Positions 1 to 9,886 of a stretch of DNA of 64,000 nt are shown here, in pieces. The DNA lies in NCBI RefSeq assembly GCF_009866655.1, contig NZ_CP047420.1, positions 3,162,001 to 3,226,000 on the forward strand, read 5' to 3'. The translations under genes were made by a program, and so were the position numbers. This stretch comes from Rathayibacter sp. VKM Ac-2804. Lineage in GTDB: Bacteria; Actinomycetota; Actinomycetes; Actinomycetales; Microbacteriaceae. Each line of letters starts with the position of its first letter. The stretch's first letter is position 1. The notes under the pieces were generated by a model that saw nothing but the letters and a program-made list of their open reading frames with translations, had not been told where the DNA came from and made no database searches.

Positions 1-1
1 T

Positions 2-961
2 TCACGGGGCCTCGGCGCCCGCGCCCTCGCGGCCGTCACCGCCCTCCTGCTCGCCCTCGGCGTCAGCGTCGGGACCGCGACCAGCGCCCAGGCGGCCGAC
101 TGGCCCGTGCTCTCCTCCGGCGCGTCCGGCGAGGACGTGACCACCGCGCAGTACCTGCTGCGCTCGTCGGGTCAGTCGCTCGCCGTCGACGGAGCGTTCG
201 GCGCCGGCACGCAGTCGGCGGTCACCTCCTTCCAGTCCGGTGCGGGCCTCGCGGCCGACGGCGTGATCGGCGCGGCCACCTGGGGCGCGCTGACCGTGAC
301 CGTGCAGAGCGGCGCCTCCGGAGACGCGGTCAGCGCCGTCCAGACGCAGCTGAACGCGAACGGCGCGTCCGTCGCGGTCGACGGTGCCTTCGGAGCCGCG
401 ACCACCGCCGCGGTGCAGAGCTTCCAGGGCGGTGCGGGACTGACCGCCGACGGCATCGTCGGTCCGGCCACGTGGAAGGCGCTGATCGCCGGCACGGGCG
501 GCGGCACCACGCCTCCCCCGTCGGGCGACGCCGCCGCGACCGCGCAGGCCATCCTCGACAACCCGGGGATCGAGCTCTACGAGCTCGGCTCGGACGCCGC
601 CTCCACCTCGCTCGCCAACATCCGCGACACGGCCGCCGGCCGGCCCGCGAAGACGAGCCCCGAGGGCGACGCCGGTGTGACCTCGGTCGCGCTGAACCCC
701 GCCATGCTCGACGCGCTGCTGAAGCTGAACACGCAGTACGGCCACACCCTGCGGGTCACCTCCATCGCGGGTGAGGACCACTCCACCGGCTCGGGCCACT
801 ACACCGGCGACGCGGTCGACATCGACCTGATCGACGGCGTGCGGGTCATCGAGGGCGCCGACCACCAGGCGATCCAGAACGCCTGCGCCGAGATGGGCGC
901 GACGCTCACCCTCGGCCCCGGCGACGCGGGCCACTCGGACCACGTGCACTGCGAGTTCTGA
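2..961 (+). CDS. Exported peptidoglycan-binding M15-like peptidase (5' end missing)
   Basis: The open frame runs in from the window edge, so the start codon lies outside. The first visible residues are a hydrophobic signal-peptide core (ALAAVTALLLALGVSV) ending in an AQA-type cleavage site before ADWPV. Two tandem peptidoglycan-binding modules follow, each with the pattern VDGAFG...TxxAVxSFQ...DGxxGxxTWxAL, then a short Gly/Thr/Pro linker. The C-terminal part has GHYTGDAVDID and ends in HSDHVHCEF, giving the H-x6-D and H-x-H zinc ligands expected of M15/D-Ala-D-Ala carboxypeptidase-like folds. I infer an extracellular cell-wall hydrolase. The zinc motif is clear, but the substrate bond cannot be decided. 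A strong terminator hairpin follows at 996. Confidence 0.82.
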   Translation, partial: SRGLGARALAAVTALLLALGVSVGTATSAQAADWPVLSSGASGEDVTTAQYLLRSSGQSLAVDGAFGAGTQSAVTSFQSGAGLAADGVIGAATWGALTVTVQSGASGDAVSAVQTQLNANGASVAVDGAFGAATTAAVQSFQGGAGLTADGIVGPATWKALIAGTGGGTTPPPSGDAAATAQAILDNPGIELYELGSDAASTSLANIRDTAAGRPAKTSPEGDAGVTSVALNPAMLDALLKLNTQYGHTLRVTSIAGEDHSTGSGHYTGDAVDIDLIDGVRVIEGADHQAIQNACAEMGATLTLGPGDAGHSDHVHCEF

Positions 962-995
962 CACCCGGGACCCCGGTTCCGATCCGCTGAACCAC

Positions 996-1027
996 GGGGG
1001 CGGGCGCTCGAAGGGGCGCCCGCCCCC
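996..1027 (+). terminator. Hairpin terminator after the peptidase gene
   Basis: A perfect 12-bp inverted repeat (GGGGGCGGGCGC and GCGCCCGCCCCC) with an 8-base loop lies 35 bases after the stop codon. It is followed by TTC but no long T-run, as is usual in GC-rich actinobacteria. Confidence 0.65.
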
Positions 1028-1043
1028 TTCTGCGCGCGAGGCG

Positions 1044-1055
1044 TAGTCTCGGCGG
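1044..1055 (+). promoter_or_regulatory. Leaderless promoter -10 box for sdaA
   Basis: TAGTCT is followed by six bases and then the ATG at 1056, so the transcript probably starts at the start codon. There is no Shine-Dalgarno sequence. Confidence 0.6.
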
Positions 1056-2435
1056 ATGAGTGCTTACGTCTCCGCCTTCGACCTGTTCAGCGTGGGGATC
1101 GGCCCCTCGAGCTCGCACACGGTGGGGCCGATGCGGGCGGCCCTGGCCCTCGCCGAGCGGCTGCGCGACGCGGGGCTGCTCGACCGGGTGAGCCGCGTGG
1201 TCTGCACCCTCTACGGCTCGCTCGGCTCGACCGGCATCGGTCACGGCACGCCCGATGCCATCGTCGCCGGGCTTGCCGGGCTGCACCCGGAGACCTGCGA
1301 TCCGGAGGAGGTCCGCGGGGCCTGGAGTCGCCTCGACCAGGACGGCTCGATCCTGCTCGCGGGTGCCGTGCGCCTCCCGATGACCCGCGACGACATCGCC
1401 TTCGAGCCGCGCACCCGACTCCCCGAGCACCCGAACGCCCTGACCTTCAGCGTCTGGCTCGGCGACGCGGCGCTGCCCGAGTGGGAGGAGACCTACTACT
1501 CGATCGGCGGCGGCTTCATCCGGCGGGCCGGCGAGCGCGCCGAGCTGGCCTCGCTCGCGCCGCACCCCTACCCCTTCGTCTCCGCGCTCGACCTGCTCGC
1601 GACCTGCGACCGCACGCGCTCGAGCATCGACGAGATCGCCGCCGCCAACGAGCGAGCGCTGCACCCCGGCCTCGACGTCGACGCGCGGCTCGACGCGATC
1701 TGGGACGCGATGGCCGCCTGCGTCGAGCACGGCCTGGCGACCGAGGGCGTGCTGCCCGGCGGGCTCGGCGTGCAGCGCCGCGCCTCCGTCCTGCGCGGCA
1801 GGCTCGAGGCCTTCGAGGACGACCCGCTGGACCGCGCGCGGGCGACCTCGGTGGAATGGCTGCACGCGTTCGCCCTCGCGGTGAACGAGGAGAACGCGGC
1901 CGGCGGGCGCGTCGTCACCGCGCCGACGAACGGAGCGGCGGGGATCATCCCGGCCGTCGCTCACCACTACCTCCGCTTCGTCCCCGGGGCGGACCGTGCG
2001 GGGATCCGGCGGTTCCTGCTCACCGCGACGGCGATCGGCTCGCTCTGCAAGACCAACGCCTCTATCTCGGGCGCGGAGGCCGGCTGCCAGGGCGAGGTCG
2101 GCTCGGCGTGCGCGATGGCGGCCGGCGCGCTCTGCGCGGTGCTCGGCGGGACGCCACGGCAGGTGGAGAACGCGGCCGAGATCGCGATGGAGCACCACCT
2201 CGGGCTGACCTGCGACCCGGTCGGCGGCCTGGTGCAGATCCCGTGCATCGAGCGCAACGCGATCGCGGCGTCGACGGCGGTCAGCGCGGCCCGGCTGGCG
2301 CTGCACGGCGACGGGACGCACCGGGTCTCGCTGGACACCGTGATCGAGACGATGCGGCAGACGGGCATCGACATGTCCTCGAAGTACAAGGAGACCAGCG
2401 AGGGCGGTCTCGCGGTCAACGTCATCGAGTGCTGA
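1056..2435 (+). CDS. sdaA: L-serine ammonia-lyase (single-chain, iron-sulfur)
   Basis: The 459-residue protein is the usual length for the one-chain, iron-sulfur-dependent L-serine dehydratase, which turns L-serine into pyruvate and ammonia in the cytoplasm. The N-terminal GIGPSSSHTVGPM motif (residues 14-26) is the conserved substrate/beta-domain signature. The C-terminal alpha domain carries the cluster cysteines in SLCKTNAS (about 331), EAGCQGEVGSAC (about 344-352) and CDPVGGLVQIPC (about 386-397), plus APTNGAAG. The start is fixed by the TANNNT box six bases upstream. The gene is monocistronic, between a terminator and the next leaderless gene. Confidence 0.95.
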   Translation: MSAYVSAFDLFSVGIGPSSSHTVGPMRAALALAERLRDAGLLDRVSRVVCTLYGSLGSTGIGHGTPDAIVAGLAGLHPETCDPEEVRGAWSRLDQDGSILLAGAVRLPMTRDDIAFEPRTRLPEHPNALTFSVWLGDAALPEWEETYYSIGGGFIRRAGERAELASLAPHPYPFVSALDLLATCDRTRSSIDEIAAANERALHPGLDVDARLDAIWDAMAACVEHGLATEGVLPGGLGVQRRASVLRGRLEAFEDDPLDRARATSVEWLHAFALAVNEENAAGGRVVTAPTNGAAGIIPAVAHHYLRFVPGADRAGIRRFLLTATAIGSLCKTNASISGAEAGCQGEVGSACAMAAGALCAVLGGTPRQVENAAEIAMEHHLGLTCDPVGGLVQIPCIERNAIAASTAVSAARLALHGDGTHRVSLDTVIETMRQTGIDMSSKYKETSEGGLAVNVIEC

Positions 2436-2505
2436 GCAGCACCGCCGTGTGACGCCGGATGAAGCGGCGTGACACGCCGATCTGCGGAGCGTCGGGGGTC
2501 GGACC

Positions 2506-2518
2506 TAGCGTTGTCCGA
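2506..2518 (+). promoter_or_regulatory. Leaderless promoter -10 box for the sulfurtransferase
   Basis: TAGCGT is followed by seven bases and the GTG at 2519. This selects the internal GTG over the upstream in-frame ATG at 2459. Confidence 0.6.
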
Positions 2519-3400
2519 GTGAGCAGCTCCCCCTACCTCGCCCGGCCGATCGTCTCGACCCAGTGGCTCGCCGACCACCTCGGCCGCGAGCACCTCGTCG
2601 TCGTCGACGCGAGCGTCCTGCTCGTGACCGGCTTCGACGGCCGGCCCGGCTACCTCGGCGGCGATGAGCAGTACCTCCTCGAGGGCCACGTGCCCGGCGC
2701 GGTGTTCGGCGACCTGCTCGCCCAGCTCTCCGACCCCGACGCGCCCTTCCCCTTCACCAGGCTCGACCCCGAGCGCTTCGCCGCGGCGACCGCCGCTCTC
2801 GGCATCGACGACGACTCGGTGGTCGTCGTCTACGACTCCGCGGTGGGCCAGTGGGCGTCGCGCCTGTGGTGGCTCCTGCGCGCCGCCGGGCACGACGCGG
2901 TCGCGGTGCTCGACGGCGGCCTCTCCGCGTGGCGCCGCGAGGAGCGCCCGATCGAGACGGGCCACGTCGAGCCGCGGGCCGCCGGGGGCGTCACCGTGCG
3001 CCCGGAGCGCCCGCTCTGGATCGACAAGGCCGGGGTCGAGCGCGTCGTCCGCGGCGAGGAGCCCGGAGCGCTGGTCTGCGCCGTGCCGCCGAGGGAGTTC
3101 ACCGGGGAGCAGGGGCGCCGTCCGCGCCTCGGCCACCTCCCCGGCTCGGTCAGCGTCCCGGCCGTGCGCCTGGTCGACCGCGAGGACAACACGCTCCTCC
3201 CGCCGGAGCGGCTGCGGGCGCTCTTCGGCGAGAGCCTCGAGGCCGAGCGGATCGTCCTCTACTGCGCGGGCGGGATCGCCGCGACGGCCGACGCGCTCGC
3301 GCTGGCCGTGCTCGGCGTGGACACCGCGGTCGTCTACGACGGCTCGCTGAACGAGTGGGCCGCCGACCCCGACGCCCCGCTCGTCGTCACGGCCGCATGA
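2519..3400 (+). CDS. Two-domain rhodanese-like sulfurtransferase
   Basis: The 293-residue protein has two rhodanese domains, as in thiosulfate and 3-mercaptopyruvate sulfurtransferases. The first contains [11 protein letters not shown] and [17 protein letters not shown], and lacks the catalytic cysteine, as is normal. The second has [12 protein letters not shown] and the persulfide-forming cysteine at about residue 249 in [16 protein letters not shown]. The active-site loop CAGGIAA differs from the classical CRKGVT/CGTGVT loops, so the sulfur donor is uncertain. I chose the GTG at 2519 because of the leaderless promoter in front of it; an in-frame ATG at 2459 would add 20 residues of no similarity. 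The 3' end overlaps the convergent DUF255 gene by 14 bases. Confidence 0.88.
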   Translation: MSSSPYLARPIVSTQWLADHLGREHLVVVDASVLLVTGFDGRPGYLGGDEQYLLEGHVPGAVFGDLLAQLSDPDAPFPFTRLDPERFAAATAALGIDDDSVVVVYDSAVGQWASRLWWLLRAAGHDAVAVLDGGLSAWRREERPIETGHVEPRAAGGVTVRPERPLWIDKAGVERVVRGEEPGALVCAVPPREFTGEQGRRPRLGHLPGSVSVPAVRLVDREDNTLLPPERLRALFGESLEAERIVLYCAGGIAATADALALAVLGVDTAVVYDGSLNEWAADPDAPLVVTAA

Positions 3401-5240
3401 GCAGCTCCTCCGGCAGCTCGGTCGTCGGCAGCGCGCAGACGAACGCCTCGCAGGAGTAGGCCGTCGGCAGGCCGTCGCGCGACGTCCGGCCCTCGAACAG
3501 CTCGAAGCCCGCGAGGGCCCACTCGGCCGCCGCGCCGTCGCTCACCACCGCCAGCACACCCAGCCCGGTCTCCCGTGCGCCGCGCTGCAGCTCCGTGCGC
3601 GCGCCGTCGTCGGGAACCACGACGACCAGCTGCGTGACCGGTCGCGCGAGGTGCTCCGCCAGGGCGAGCACGCCGCCGAACCCCATCGGCTGCCCGAGCG
3701 CGCCCGGCCCGATGCCCGCGACCACGGCCTCCGCCGCGTCCCGGTAGCGCCGCTCCCCCGTCAGCAGATACAGCCCGTGCGCCGCGTCGGCCGCCGCCGA
3801 GAGCCCCGAGGGGTAGGCGCCCTCGGACGGATCCGCCGCCAGCAGCAGCCCGCGCGCGGTGAGCGCCGGGTCCCCGCCGCCCGGCAGCGCGAACGGCGGC
3901 CAGGACGGGGCCGCATCCAGCGCCCCGTCGATCAGCGTCCGGGCGACGACCGCGTAGCGCGGCGCCCCCTCGGCGAGCGCCAGCTGCAGCAGCCCGCCGG
4001 CGAGCATGCCGAGATCCTCCAGCGCCGGGCGCGCGGCGGAGACGGAGTCGCCGAGCGAGGCGCGGACGCTGACGCGCCCGTCGACGAGGTGCCGCTCCAG
4101 GAGGAGATCGGCGGCGTCGCGCGCGGCAGCGATCCAGTCCTCCCGGCCCAGGGCCCGCCCGGCTCGCGCGAGCGCTCCGATCGCCAGCCCGTTCCAGCCG
4201 GTGACGACCTTCTCGTCGAGCGCGGGCGGGGTCAGATCCGTGCGGTCCTCGGCGAGGTAGTAGCCGCCCTCCGAGCGCTGCCCGTCGACGATGCTCTCCG
4301 AGTCCTGCGCGCTCGCGAAGCCCCCGCTCGGCCGCCGCAGCGTCTCGAGCAGGAAGGACGCGACGCCCTCCGCCACCGCGGCGAGCGCCTCCCGGTCGGT
4401 GCCCTCGCGCCCGAGCAGCACCGCCGCCACATCGAGCAGCTGGGCGTTGTCGTAGAGCATCCGCTCGTAGTGCGGATCGCTCCAGTCCTGGCGGGTGGCG
4501 TAGCGGAAGAAGCCGCCGTCGCGATCCCTCAGCGGCGAGCCCGCCAGCGTCAGCAGCGTCCGCTCGGCCAGCTCCGCGCCGTCGTCCCGCGACGCCAGGA
4601 GCCCGAGCACCGGCGCCACCGGGAACTTCGGCGCCCCGCCGAACCCCCCGTGCACCCGGTCCTCCTCCTCGGCGAGCGCCCCGACGGCCGCCGCGAGCGC
4701 CGCGTCGTCCGGGAGCGCGTCTCCCGTCGGCACCACCGCCGTCGCCTCCCGCAGCGCCGCGCTCAGCGACCCCGCCGTCGCCTGCACCTCGTCGCGCCGC
4801 AGCCGCCACGCCTCCGACACCGCGTCGAGCACGTCCGAGAACGCCGGCACCCCGCCGACGGCCCGCGGCGGGAAGTACGTCCCCGCATAGAAGGTCTCCC
4901 CGGCGGGAGTCGTGAACACCGTCAGCGGCCAGCCCAGATTCCGCGTGAACGCGCTCGCCGCCGTCAGATACGCGGTGTCGACGTCCGGATGCTCCTCGCG
5001 ATCCACCTTGACCGCCACGAACCCGTCGTTCAGCCGCGCCGCCAGCACCGGATCCGAGAACGACTCCCGCGCCATCACATGACACCAGTGGCAGGTCGCG
5101 TACCCGATCGACACCAGCACCGGCACGTCCCGGCGCACCGCCTCGGCGAACGCCTCCTCCCCCCACGGGAACCAGTCCACCGGGTTGTCGGCGTGCGAGC
5201 GGAGGTACGGACTGACACTGGAGCGAAGTCGTTCGGCCAT
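3387..5240 (-). CDS. DUF255 thioredoxin-domain protein (YyaL / SPATA20 family)
   Basis: The 617-residue protein begins with the family signature [13 protein letters not shown] and a thioredoxin-like CHWCHVM motif (Cys50 and Cys53). The large remainder is the helical (alpha/alpha) toroid-like region typical of YyaL/spermatogenesis-associated protein 20 homologues, with [10 protein letters not shown] and FASAQDSES segments. The family's molecular function is not established; a redox or glycan-related role has been suggested from the folds. The start at 5240 is supported by TAGCGT seven bases upstream; longer in-frame readings into the repeat region are not supported. It converges on the sulfurtransferase with a 14-base overlap. 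Confidence 0.85.
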   Translation of the reverse strand: MAERLRSSVSPYLRSHADNPVDWFPWGEEAFAEAVRRDVPVLVSIGYATCHWCHVMARESFSDPVLAARLNDGFVAVKVDREEHPDVDTAYLTAASAFTRNLGWPLTVFTTPAGETFYAGTYFPPRAVGGVPAFSDVLDAVSEAWRLRRDEVQATAGSLSAALREATAVVPTGDALPDDAALAAAVGALAEEEDRVHGGFGGAPKFPVAPVLGLLASRDDGAELAERTLLTLAGSPLRDRDGGFFRYATRQDWSDPHYERMLYDNAQLLDVAAVLLGREGTDREALAAVAEGVASFLLETLRRPSGGFASAQDSESIVDGQRSEGGYYLAEDRTDLTPPALDEKVVTGWNGLAIGALARAGRALGREDWIAAARDAADLLLERHLVDGRVSVRASLGDSVSAARPALEDLGMLAGGLLQLALAEGAPRYAVVARTLIDGALDAAPSWPPFALPGGGDPALTARGLLLAADPSEGAYPSGLSAAADAAHGLYLLTGERRYRDAAEAVVAGIGPGALGQPMGFGGVLALAEHLARPVTQLVVVVPDDGARTELQRGARETGLGVLAVVSDGAAAEWALAGFELFEGRTSRDGLPTAYSCEAFVCALPTTELPEELLMRP

Positions 5241-5253
5241 GCCCTCCACGCTA
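5241..5253 (-). promoter_or_regulatory. Leaderless promoter -10 box for the DUF255 gene
   Basis: On the minus strand TAGCGT is followed by seven bases and the ATG at 5240. Confidence 0.6.
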
Positions 5254-5279
5254 GACGCCGCCCCGCCCGTGGGGCCGTT

Positions 5280-5408
5280 CATGCTGATCGAGTAGCCCGC
5301 GCAGCGGGCGTATCGAGATCCACCACCGTCAGGAGATGAGTCTGCAGACCCGCCCTGCCGACGACGGCGGGTCTCGATACGCCCCTCCGGGGCTGTTCGA
5401 CCAACTTG
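5280..5408 (-). repeat. Dispersed palindromic repeat A, copy 1
   Basis: About 130 bases that match, in reverse orientation, the repeat at 15511-15640. The shared core on the minus strand reads GACCCGCCGTCGTCGGCAGG and then GTGGATCTCGATACGCCCGC. The outer ends form hairpins (GCCCGC...GCGGGC flanked by TCGA). It sits between the DUF255 start and the next gene and holds no ORF of its own. I read it as a small non-autonomous or REP-like element. Confidence 0.7.
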
Positions 5409-5463
5409 AAGGGACGCCGCGGCCACGCCGCCCGCTGAGGACGACAGGTCCTGAGACGACCGA

Positions 5464-5522
5464 GTCTCATCCCGAAGGGATGGACGCCCCCTCGCCGCTG
5501 TCTCACCCCGAAGGGGTGGACG
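5464..5522. repeat. Two copies of a short hairpin with paired base changes
   Basis: GTCTCAYCCCGAAGGGRTGGACGC occurs twice (5464-5487 and 5499-5522). Copy one folds as CATCCC-GAA-GGGATG and copy two as CACCCC-GAA-GGGGTG, so a T-A pair has become a C-G pair and the stem is kept. The rest of 5409-5572 shows no gene. Confidence 0.5.
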
Positions 5523-5572
5523 CGGTGCCTCGTCCGCCCCACCCGTCAGCACGTCAGACGCCGAAGGACGCC

Positions 5573-5803
5573 TCAGCGCTCGAAGAACCACCCCGTCGGC
5601 CGCTGCGGCCCCGGCGACCCGCCGCCGCTCGCCCGCCGGCCGAAGACCAGGTACGCGATGCTCCCCGCGAACGGCAGGATCACGATCAGCGCCACCCAGC
5701 CGACCTTCGCGACCTTCGACAGCCGCCCGTTCGCCAGCACGCCCCGGATCGCGAGGATCAGCAGGACGATGTTGAGGATCACGAGGAGGGACTGCGTGCT
5801 CAC
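5573..5803 (-). CDS. Small PLDc_N-type two-helix membrane protein
   Basis: The 76-residue protein has two hydrophobic segments (about residues 4-23, [18 protein letters not shown], and about 34-53, [20 protein letters not shown]). They are followed by FGRR and a Gly/Pro-rich tail. The GWVALI...[10 protein letters not shown] pattern is that of the phospholipase D N-terminal (PLDc_N) membrane domain, which often occurs alone in actinobacteria with no known function. The start is GTG. It is divergent from hrpA, with 100 bases between the two starts. Confidence 0.75.
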   Translation of the reverse strand: MSTQSLLVILNIVLLILAIRGVLANGRLSKVAKVGWVALIVILPFAGSIAYLVFGRRASGGGSPGPQRPTGWFFER

Positions 5804-5888
5804 ACTCGGCTCTCTGCTCGGTCCGCGCTGCGGGAGCGGCGTCCCGCGGGATTCCGCGGGAGGACCTGGGCATCATGTCACGGCGCCG

Positions 5889-5903
5889 TAGGATGGAGGG
5901 CTC
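5889..5903 (+). promoter_or_regulatory. Promoter/RBS region for hrpA
   Basis: TAGGAT lies nine bases before the ATG at 5904, and the intervening GGAGGG could also act as a Shine-Dalgarno sequence. The start is well placed either way. Confidence 0.45.
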
Positions 5904-8900
5904 ATGTCAGACGTCCTCAGCATCCGGTATCCTCCCGAACTCCCCGTCTCGGCGCGCAGGGACGACATCGCCGCCGCCATCCGCGACCACCAGGTCGTGA
6001 TCGTCGCCGGCGCCACCGGCTCCGGCAAGACGACCCAGCTGCCGAAGATCTGCCTCGAGCTCGGCCGCGAGAGCATCGCCCACACGCAGCCGCGCCGCAT
6101 CGCCGCCCGCACGATCGCCGAGCGCATCGCGGAGGAGCTCGACGACGAGGTCGGCGGGCTCGTCGGCTACCAGGTCCGCTTCACCGACAAGGCGAGCGCG
6201 TCGACCCGGATCAAGCTGATGACCGACGGCATCCTGCTGAACGAGATGAACCACGACCGGATGCTCGCCCGGTACGACACGATCATCATCGACGAGGCGC
6301 ACGAGCGCAGCCTCAACATCGACTTCCTGCTCGGCTACCTGCACCGGCTGCTGCCGCGCCGCCCGGACCTGAAGCTGATCATCACCTCCGCGACGATCGA
6401 TCCGCAGAGCTTCGCCGAGCACTTCCGGGACGCCTCGGGCGCGCCCGCGCCGATCATCGAGGTCTCCGGCCGCACGTATCCCGTCGAGATCCGCTACCGC
6501 CCGCTCGTCGCCGAGGAGCCCGAGGAGGAGGACGACACCGACGTCCCCGACGCCACCAGCGGCAGCCGCGACCTGATGACCGGCATCGCCGACGCGCTCG
6601 CCGAGCTGGCCCGCGAGGACCAGGGCGACGTCCTCGTCTTCCTCTCCGGCGAGAACGAGATCCGCGACGCCGAGGACGCGATCCGCGGGCGGAACCTCCC
6701 CGGCACCGAGGTCCTCCCCCTCTACGGCCGGCTCTCGGCCGCCGATCAGCACCGCGTCTTCGAGCGCGGCCGCACCCCGGGCGTCCGCCGCCGGGTGGTC
6801 CTGGCCACCAACGTCGCCGAGACCAGCCTCACCGTGCCCGGCATCCGCTACGTGATCGACGGCGGCACCGCCCGCATCTCCCGCTACAGCGCCCGCTCGA
6901 AGGTGCAGCGCCTCCCGATCGAGGCGATCTCGCAGGCCTCGGCGAACCAGCGCTCCGGCCGCTCGGGCCGCACCAGCGCCGGCATCGCGATCCGCCTCTA
7001 CTCGGAGGAGGACTTCGAGCGCCGCCCCGAGTTCACCGACCCGGAGATCCTGCGCACCGGCCTCGCCGCCGTCATCCTGCAGATGATCTCGCTCGGCCTC
7101 GGCGACATCGCCGGCTTCCCGTTCCTCACCCCGCCCGACTCCCGCGGCATCAAGGACGGTCTCGATCTCCTCACCGAGCTCGGCGCCCTCCGATCCCCCG
7201 CCTCCCCCGCCGACTCCCCCTCGCGAGATGCCACTCATGAGGGCGACACGCCGAAGAAACCCGTCACAAGTGGCATCTCGCGGGGGGCCGACAAGGCGCC
7301 TCAGCTCACGAGGATCGGGCGGGATCTCGCCCGGCTGCCGATCGACCCGCGGTTCGGCCGGATGGTGATCGAGTCGCGCAAGCACGACGTCAGCCGCGAG
7401 GTGATGGCGATCGTCGCCGGGCTGACGATCCAGGACGTCCGGGAGCGGCCGCTCGAGCGCCGCGCGCAGGCCGACCAGCAGCACGCCCGCTTCGTCGACC
7501 CGACCAGCGACTTCCTCACCCTGCTCAACCTCTGGAACTACGTGGAGGAGAAGCAGGCCGAGCTCTCCTCCAGCGCCTTCCGCCGGCTCTGCAAGGCCGA
7601 GTACCTCAACTACCTCCGCGTGCGCGAGTGGCAGGACGTCTTCCGCCAGCTGCGCCAGCTGGCCCGGCCGCTCAAGCTCGAGCTCGGCGAGCCGAAGGTC
7701 GACCCAGACGGGATCCATCGGAGCCTCCTCGCCGGTCTGCTCTCGCACCTCGGCATCAAGGACACCACCTCGCAGCAGGCCCAACGCGCGGCGAAGAACC
7801 GCGAGCGCCAGAGCGTCCAGTACGTCGGCGCCCGCAACGCGAAGTTCTCGATCTTCCCCGGCAGCGCGCTGGCCAAGAAGCAGCCCGACGCCCTGATGAG
7901 CGCCGAGCTGGTCGAGACGAGCAAGCTCTTCGCCCGCTCCAACGCCGCGATCGATCCGGCCTGGGCCGAGGCGATCGCCGGCGACCTGGTGAAGCGGCAG
8001 TTCAGCGAGCCGCACTGGGAGAAGGCGCAGGGCGCGGCCGTCGCCTACGAGAAGGTCACGCTCTACGGCGTGCCGATCATCGCCCGGCGCCGCGTGCAGT
8101 TCTCCCGGATCGACGCCGGCTACGCCCGCGAGCTCTTCATCAGGCACGCGCTCGTCGAGGGCGAGTGGGACGCCCGGCACGCCTTCGACCGCAAGAACCG
8201 GGCCCTGCGCGCCGAGCTCGAGCGGCTCGAGGAGCGGACCCGCCGCCGCGATCTGCTCGTCGACGACGAGGCCGTCTTCGACTTCTACGACCGCCGCGTC
8301 CCGCGCGACATCACGTCCGTCCGCTCCTTCGACTCCTGGTGGCGCACTGCGCAGCACGACGAGCCCGATCTGCTGACCATGACGCAGGAGACCCTCCTGC
8401 CCGAGGACGCGGAGCAGATCGACGAGACCGCGTTCCCGACCCAGTGGCGCCAGGCCGACCAGCGCTTCCGGCTCTCCTACCGGTTCGAGCCGGGCACGGA
8501 GGAGGACGGCGTCACCGTGCACGTGCCGCTCGCGCTGCTGCCGCGCGTCACCCCGCTCGGCTTCGACTGGCTCGTGCCGGGGCTCCGCGCCGAGCTCGTC
8601 ACCGCGATGATCAAGGCGCTGCCCAAGCACCTGCGCCGGAACGTCGTCCCCGCGAACGACTGGGCGCGCAAGCTCACCGCCGCCCTCCCCCAGGACGTGC
8701 CGAACCCGCCGACCGAGTCGTTCGCCGCGACCCTCGCCGGCGCGATCCGCCGCGAGGCCGGCGTCGTGATCGACGCCTCCGACTTCGACCTCGAGCGCAT
8801 CCCCGCGCACCTCCGCGTCACCTTCGCGATCGCCGACGAGCGCGGCCGGACCGTCGCCGCCGGCAAGGAGCTGGCGCCGCTGGCCGAGCGCCTGCGCGGC

Positions 8901-9818
8901 CGGGTCCGCGACGAGGTCGCGCGGGTCGTCGAGGCGCGCGTGCCCGACGCCCTCGAGCGCCGGGGGATCAAGACGTGGGACATGGCGGAGCTCCCCCGCG
9001 TCACCGACACCCGCCAGGGCGGCAACACGATCCGCGCCTACCCCGCGCTGATCGACGACGGCGACTCCGTCTCGATCCGCCTGCTCGCGACCGCCGAGGA
9101 CCAGGCGCGCGAGCACCCGCGCGGCGTCCGCCGGCTGCTGCTGCTCGCGACGCCCAGCCCGGTCGCCTACGTGCAGCAGTACCTGACCGCGAACGAGAAG
9201 CTCGTGCTCGCGCAGAGCCCGTACCAGAACACGACGGCGCTGTTCGGCGACTGCCTGCTCGCCTGCGTCGACGCGGTGCTCTGGCGGATGAAGCCGGACG
9301 GCATGCTCTTCCTCCGCGCCGAGTTCGACGCGGTCCGCGACCGGGTCTCGGGCAGCGTGATGGACTCGATGTTCGAGACCGTGAAGACCGTCACCACGAT
9401 CCTGACCACGGCGCGCGGGGTCGAGAAGGCGCTCAAGGCCTCGACGAGCATGGCGCTGCTGCCGGCGCTCACCGACGCCCGCGAGCAGCTCACCGGCCTC
9501 GTGCACCCGGGTTTCGTCTCGGCGACCGGGCTCGAGCGGCTGCGCCACCTGCCGCGCTACCTCGCCGGCATCACCGAGCGCTTCACCAAGATCGGCGAGA
9601 ACGTCGGCCGCGACCGGGTCTGGCTGAACGAGGTGCAGGCCGCACAGGAGCTGTACCGCTCCTCGGGCGGCACGATCCCGCTGCCGCCGCACGCGCCGGA
9701 GCGCCTGGTCCGCGCCCGCTGGCTGATCGAGGAACTGCGGATCAGCTTCTTCGCGCAGAGCCTGGGCACTGTCGAGAGCGTGTCGCTGCAGCGGATCCGG
9801 AAGGTGCTCGCGGGCTGA
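5904..9818 (+). CDS. hrpA: ATP-dependent RNA helicase HrpA with an in-frame palindromic insertion
   Basis: The 1304-residue length is normal for HrpA, a DEAH-box helicase that acts on RNA and ribosome-associated mRNA. Walker A is [10 protein letters not shown] (about 36-45) and the DEAH box lies in [10 protein letters not shown] (about residue 130). SATID, the [13 protein letters not shown] motif VI and a long C-terminal DUF3418 region follow. Between TELGAL and [15 protein letters not shown], where the family has a short loop, this copy carries about 38 extra residues. Residues 440-460 of these are encoded by the 61-bp palindromic repeat B ([20 protein letters not shown]). The reading frame is kept, and helicase motifs on both sides are intact, so the protein is probably functional. 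It is likely monocistronic. Confidence 0.95.
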   Translation: MSDVLSIRYPPELPVSARRDDIAAAIRDHQVVIVAGATGSGKTTQLPKICLELGRESIAHTQPRRIAARTIAERIAEELDDEVGGLVGYQVRFTDKASASTRIKLMTDGILLNEMNHDRMLARYDTIIIDEAHERSLNIDFLLGYLHRLLPRRPDLKLIITSATIDPQSFAEHFRDASGAPAPIIEVSGRTYPVEIRYRPLVAEEPEEEDDTDVPDATSGSRDLMTGIADALAELAREDQGDVLVFLSGENEIRDAEDAIRGRNLPGTEVLPLYGRLSAADQHRVFERGRTPGVRRRVVLATNVAETSLTVPGIRYVIDGGTARISRYSARSKVQRLPIEAISQASANQRSGRSGRTSAGIAIRLYSEEDFERRPEFTDPEILRTGLAAVILQMISLGLGDIAGFPFLTPPDSRGIKDGLDLLTELGALRSPASPADSPSRDATHEGDTPKKPVTSGISRGADKAPQLTRIGRDLARLPIDPRFGRMVIESRKHDVSREVMAIVAGLTIQDVRERPLERRAQADQQHARFVDPTSDFLTLLNLWNYVEEKQAELSSSAFRRLCKAEYLNYLRVREWQDVFRQLRQLARPLKLELGEPKVDPDGIHRSLLAGLLSHLGIKDTTSQQAQRAAKNRERQSVQYVGARNAKFSIFPGSALAKKQPDALMSAELVETSKLFARSNAAIDPAWAEAIAGDLVKRQFSEPHWEKAQGAAVAYEKVTLYGVPIIARRRVQFSRIDAGYARELFIRHALVEGEWDARHAFDRKNRALRAELERLEERTRRRDLLVDDEAVFDFYDRRVPRDITSVRSFDSWWRTAQHDEPDLLTMTQETLLPEDAEQIDETAFPTQWRQADQRFRLSYRFEPGTEEDGVTVHVPLALLPRVTPLGFDWLVPGLRAELVTAMIKALPKHLRRNVVPANDWARKLTAALPQDVPNPPTESFAATLAGAIRREAGVVIDASDFDLERIPAHLRVTFAIADERGRTVAAGKELAPLAERLRGRVRDEVARVVEARVPDALERRGIKTWDMAELPRVTDTRQGGNTIRAYPALIDDGDSVSIRLLATAEDQAREHPRGVRRLLLLATPSPVAYVQQYLTANEKLVLAQSPYQNTTALFGDCLLACVDAVLWRMKPDGMLFLRAEFDAVRDRVSGSVMDSMFETVKTVTTILTTARGVEKALKASTSMALLPALTDAREQLTGLVHPGFVSATGLERLRHLPRYLAGITERFTKIGENVGRDRVWLNEVQAAQELYRSSGGTIPLPPHAPERLVRARWLIEELRISFFAQSLGTVESVSLQRIRKVLAG
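7222..7282 (-). repeat. Palindromic repeat B, copy 1 (inside hrpA)
   Basis: This 61-bp element begins CGCGAGATGCCAC and ends GTGGCATCTCGCG, with imperfect pairing inward. Its reverse complement matches the intergenic copies at 11822-11882 and 16351-16411 with the same length. Here it is read through by hrpA and supplies about 21 amino acids. Confidence 0.88.
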
Positions 9819-9874
9819 CCGGGGTCGCCGCCGACCGGTTCGGCGGCCGTCGCCGGCGGGCCGCCGCGGGCCGC

Positions 9875-9886
9875 TAGTGTCGTCCG
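9875..9886 (+). promoter_or_regulatory. Leaderless promoter -10 box for the MFS gene
   Basis: TAGTGT is followed by six bases and the GTG at 9887. Confidence 0.6.

Noticed and set aside
906..2321. Long minus-strand ORF opposite sdaA, and many similar long ORFs opposite or shifted within real genes (for example 5907-9692, 12377-15367, 18127-21705)
   Set aside because: They are Arg/Gly/Ala-rich readings with no family similarity, typical shadows in 70%-plus GC DNA; the opposing frames carry recognisable conserved motifs.
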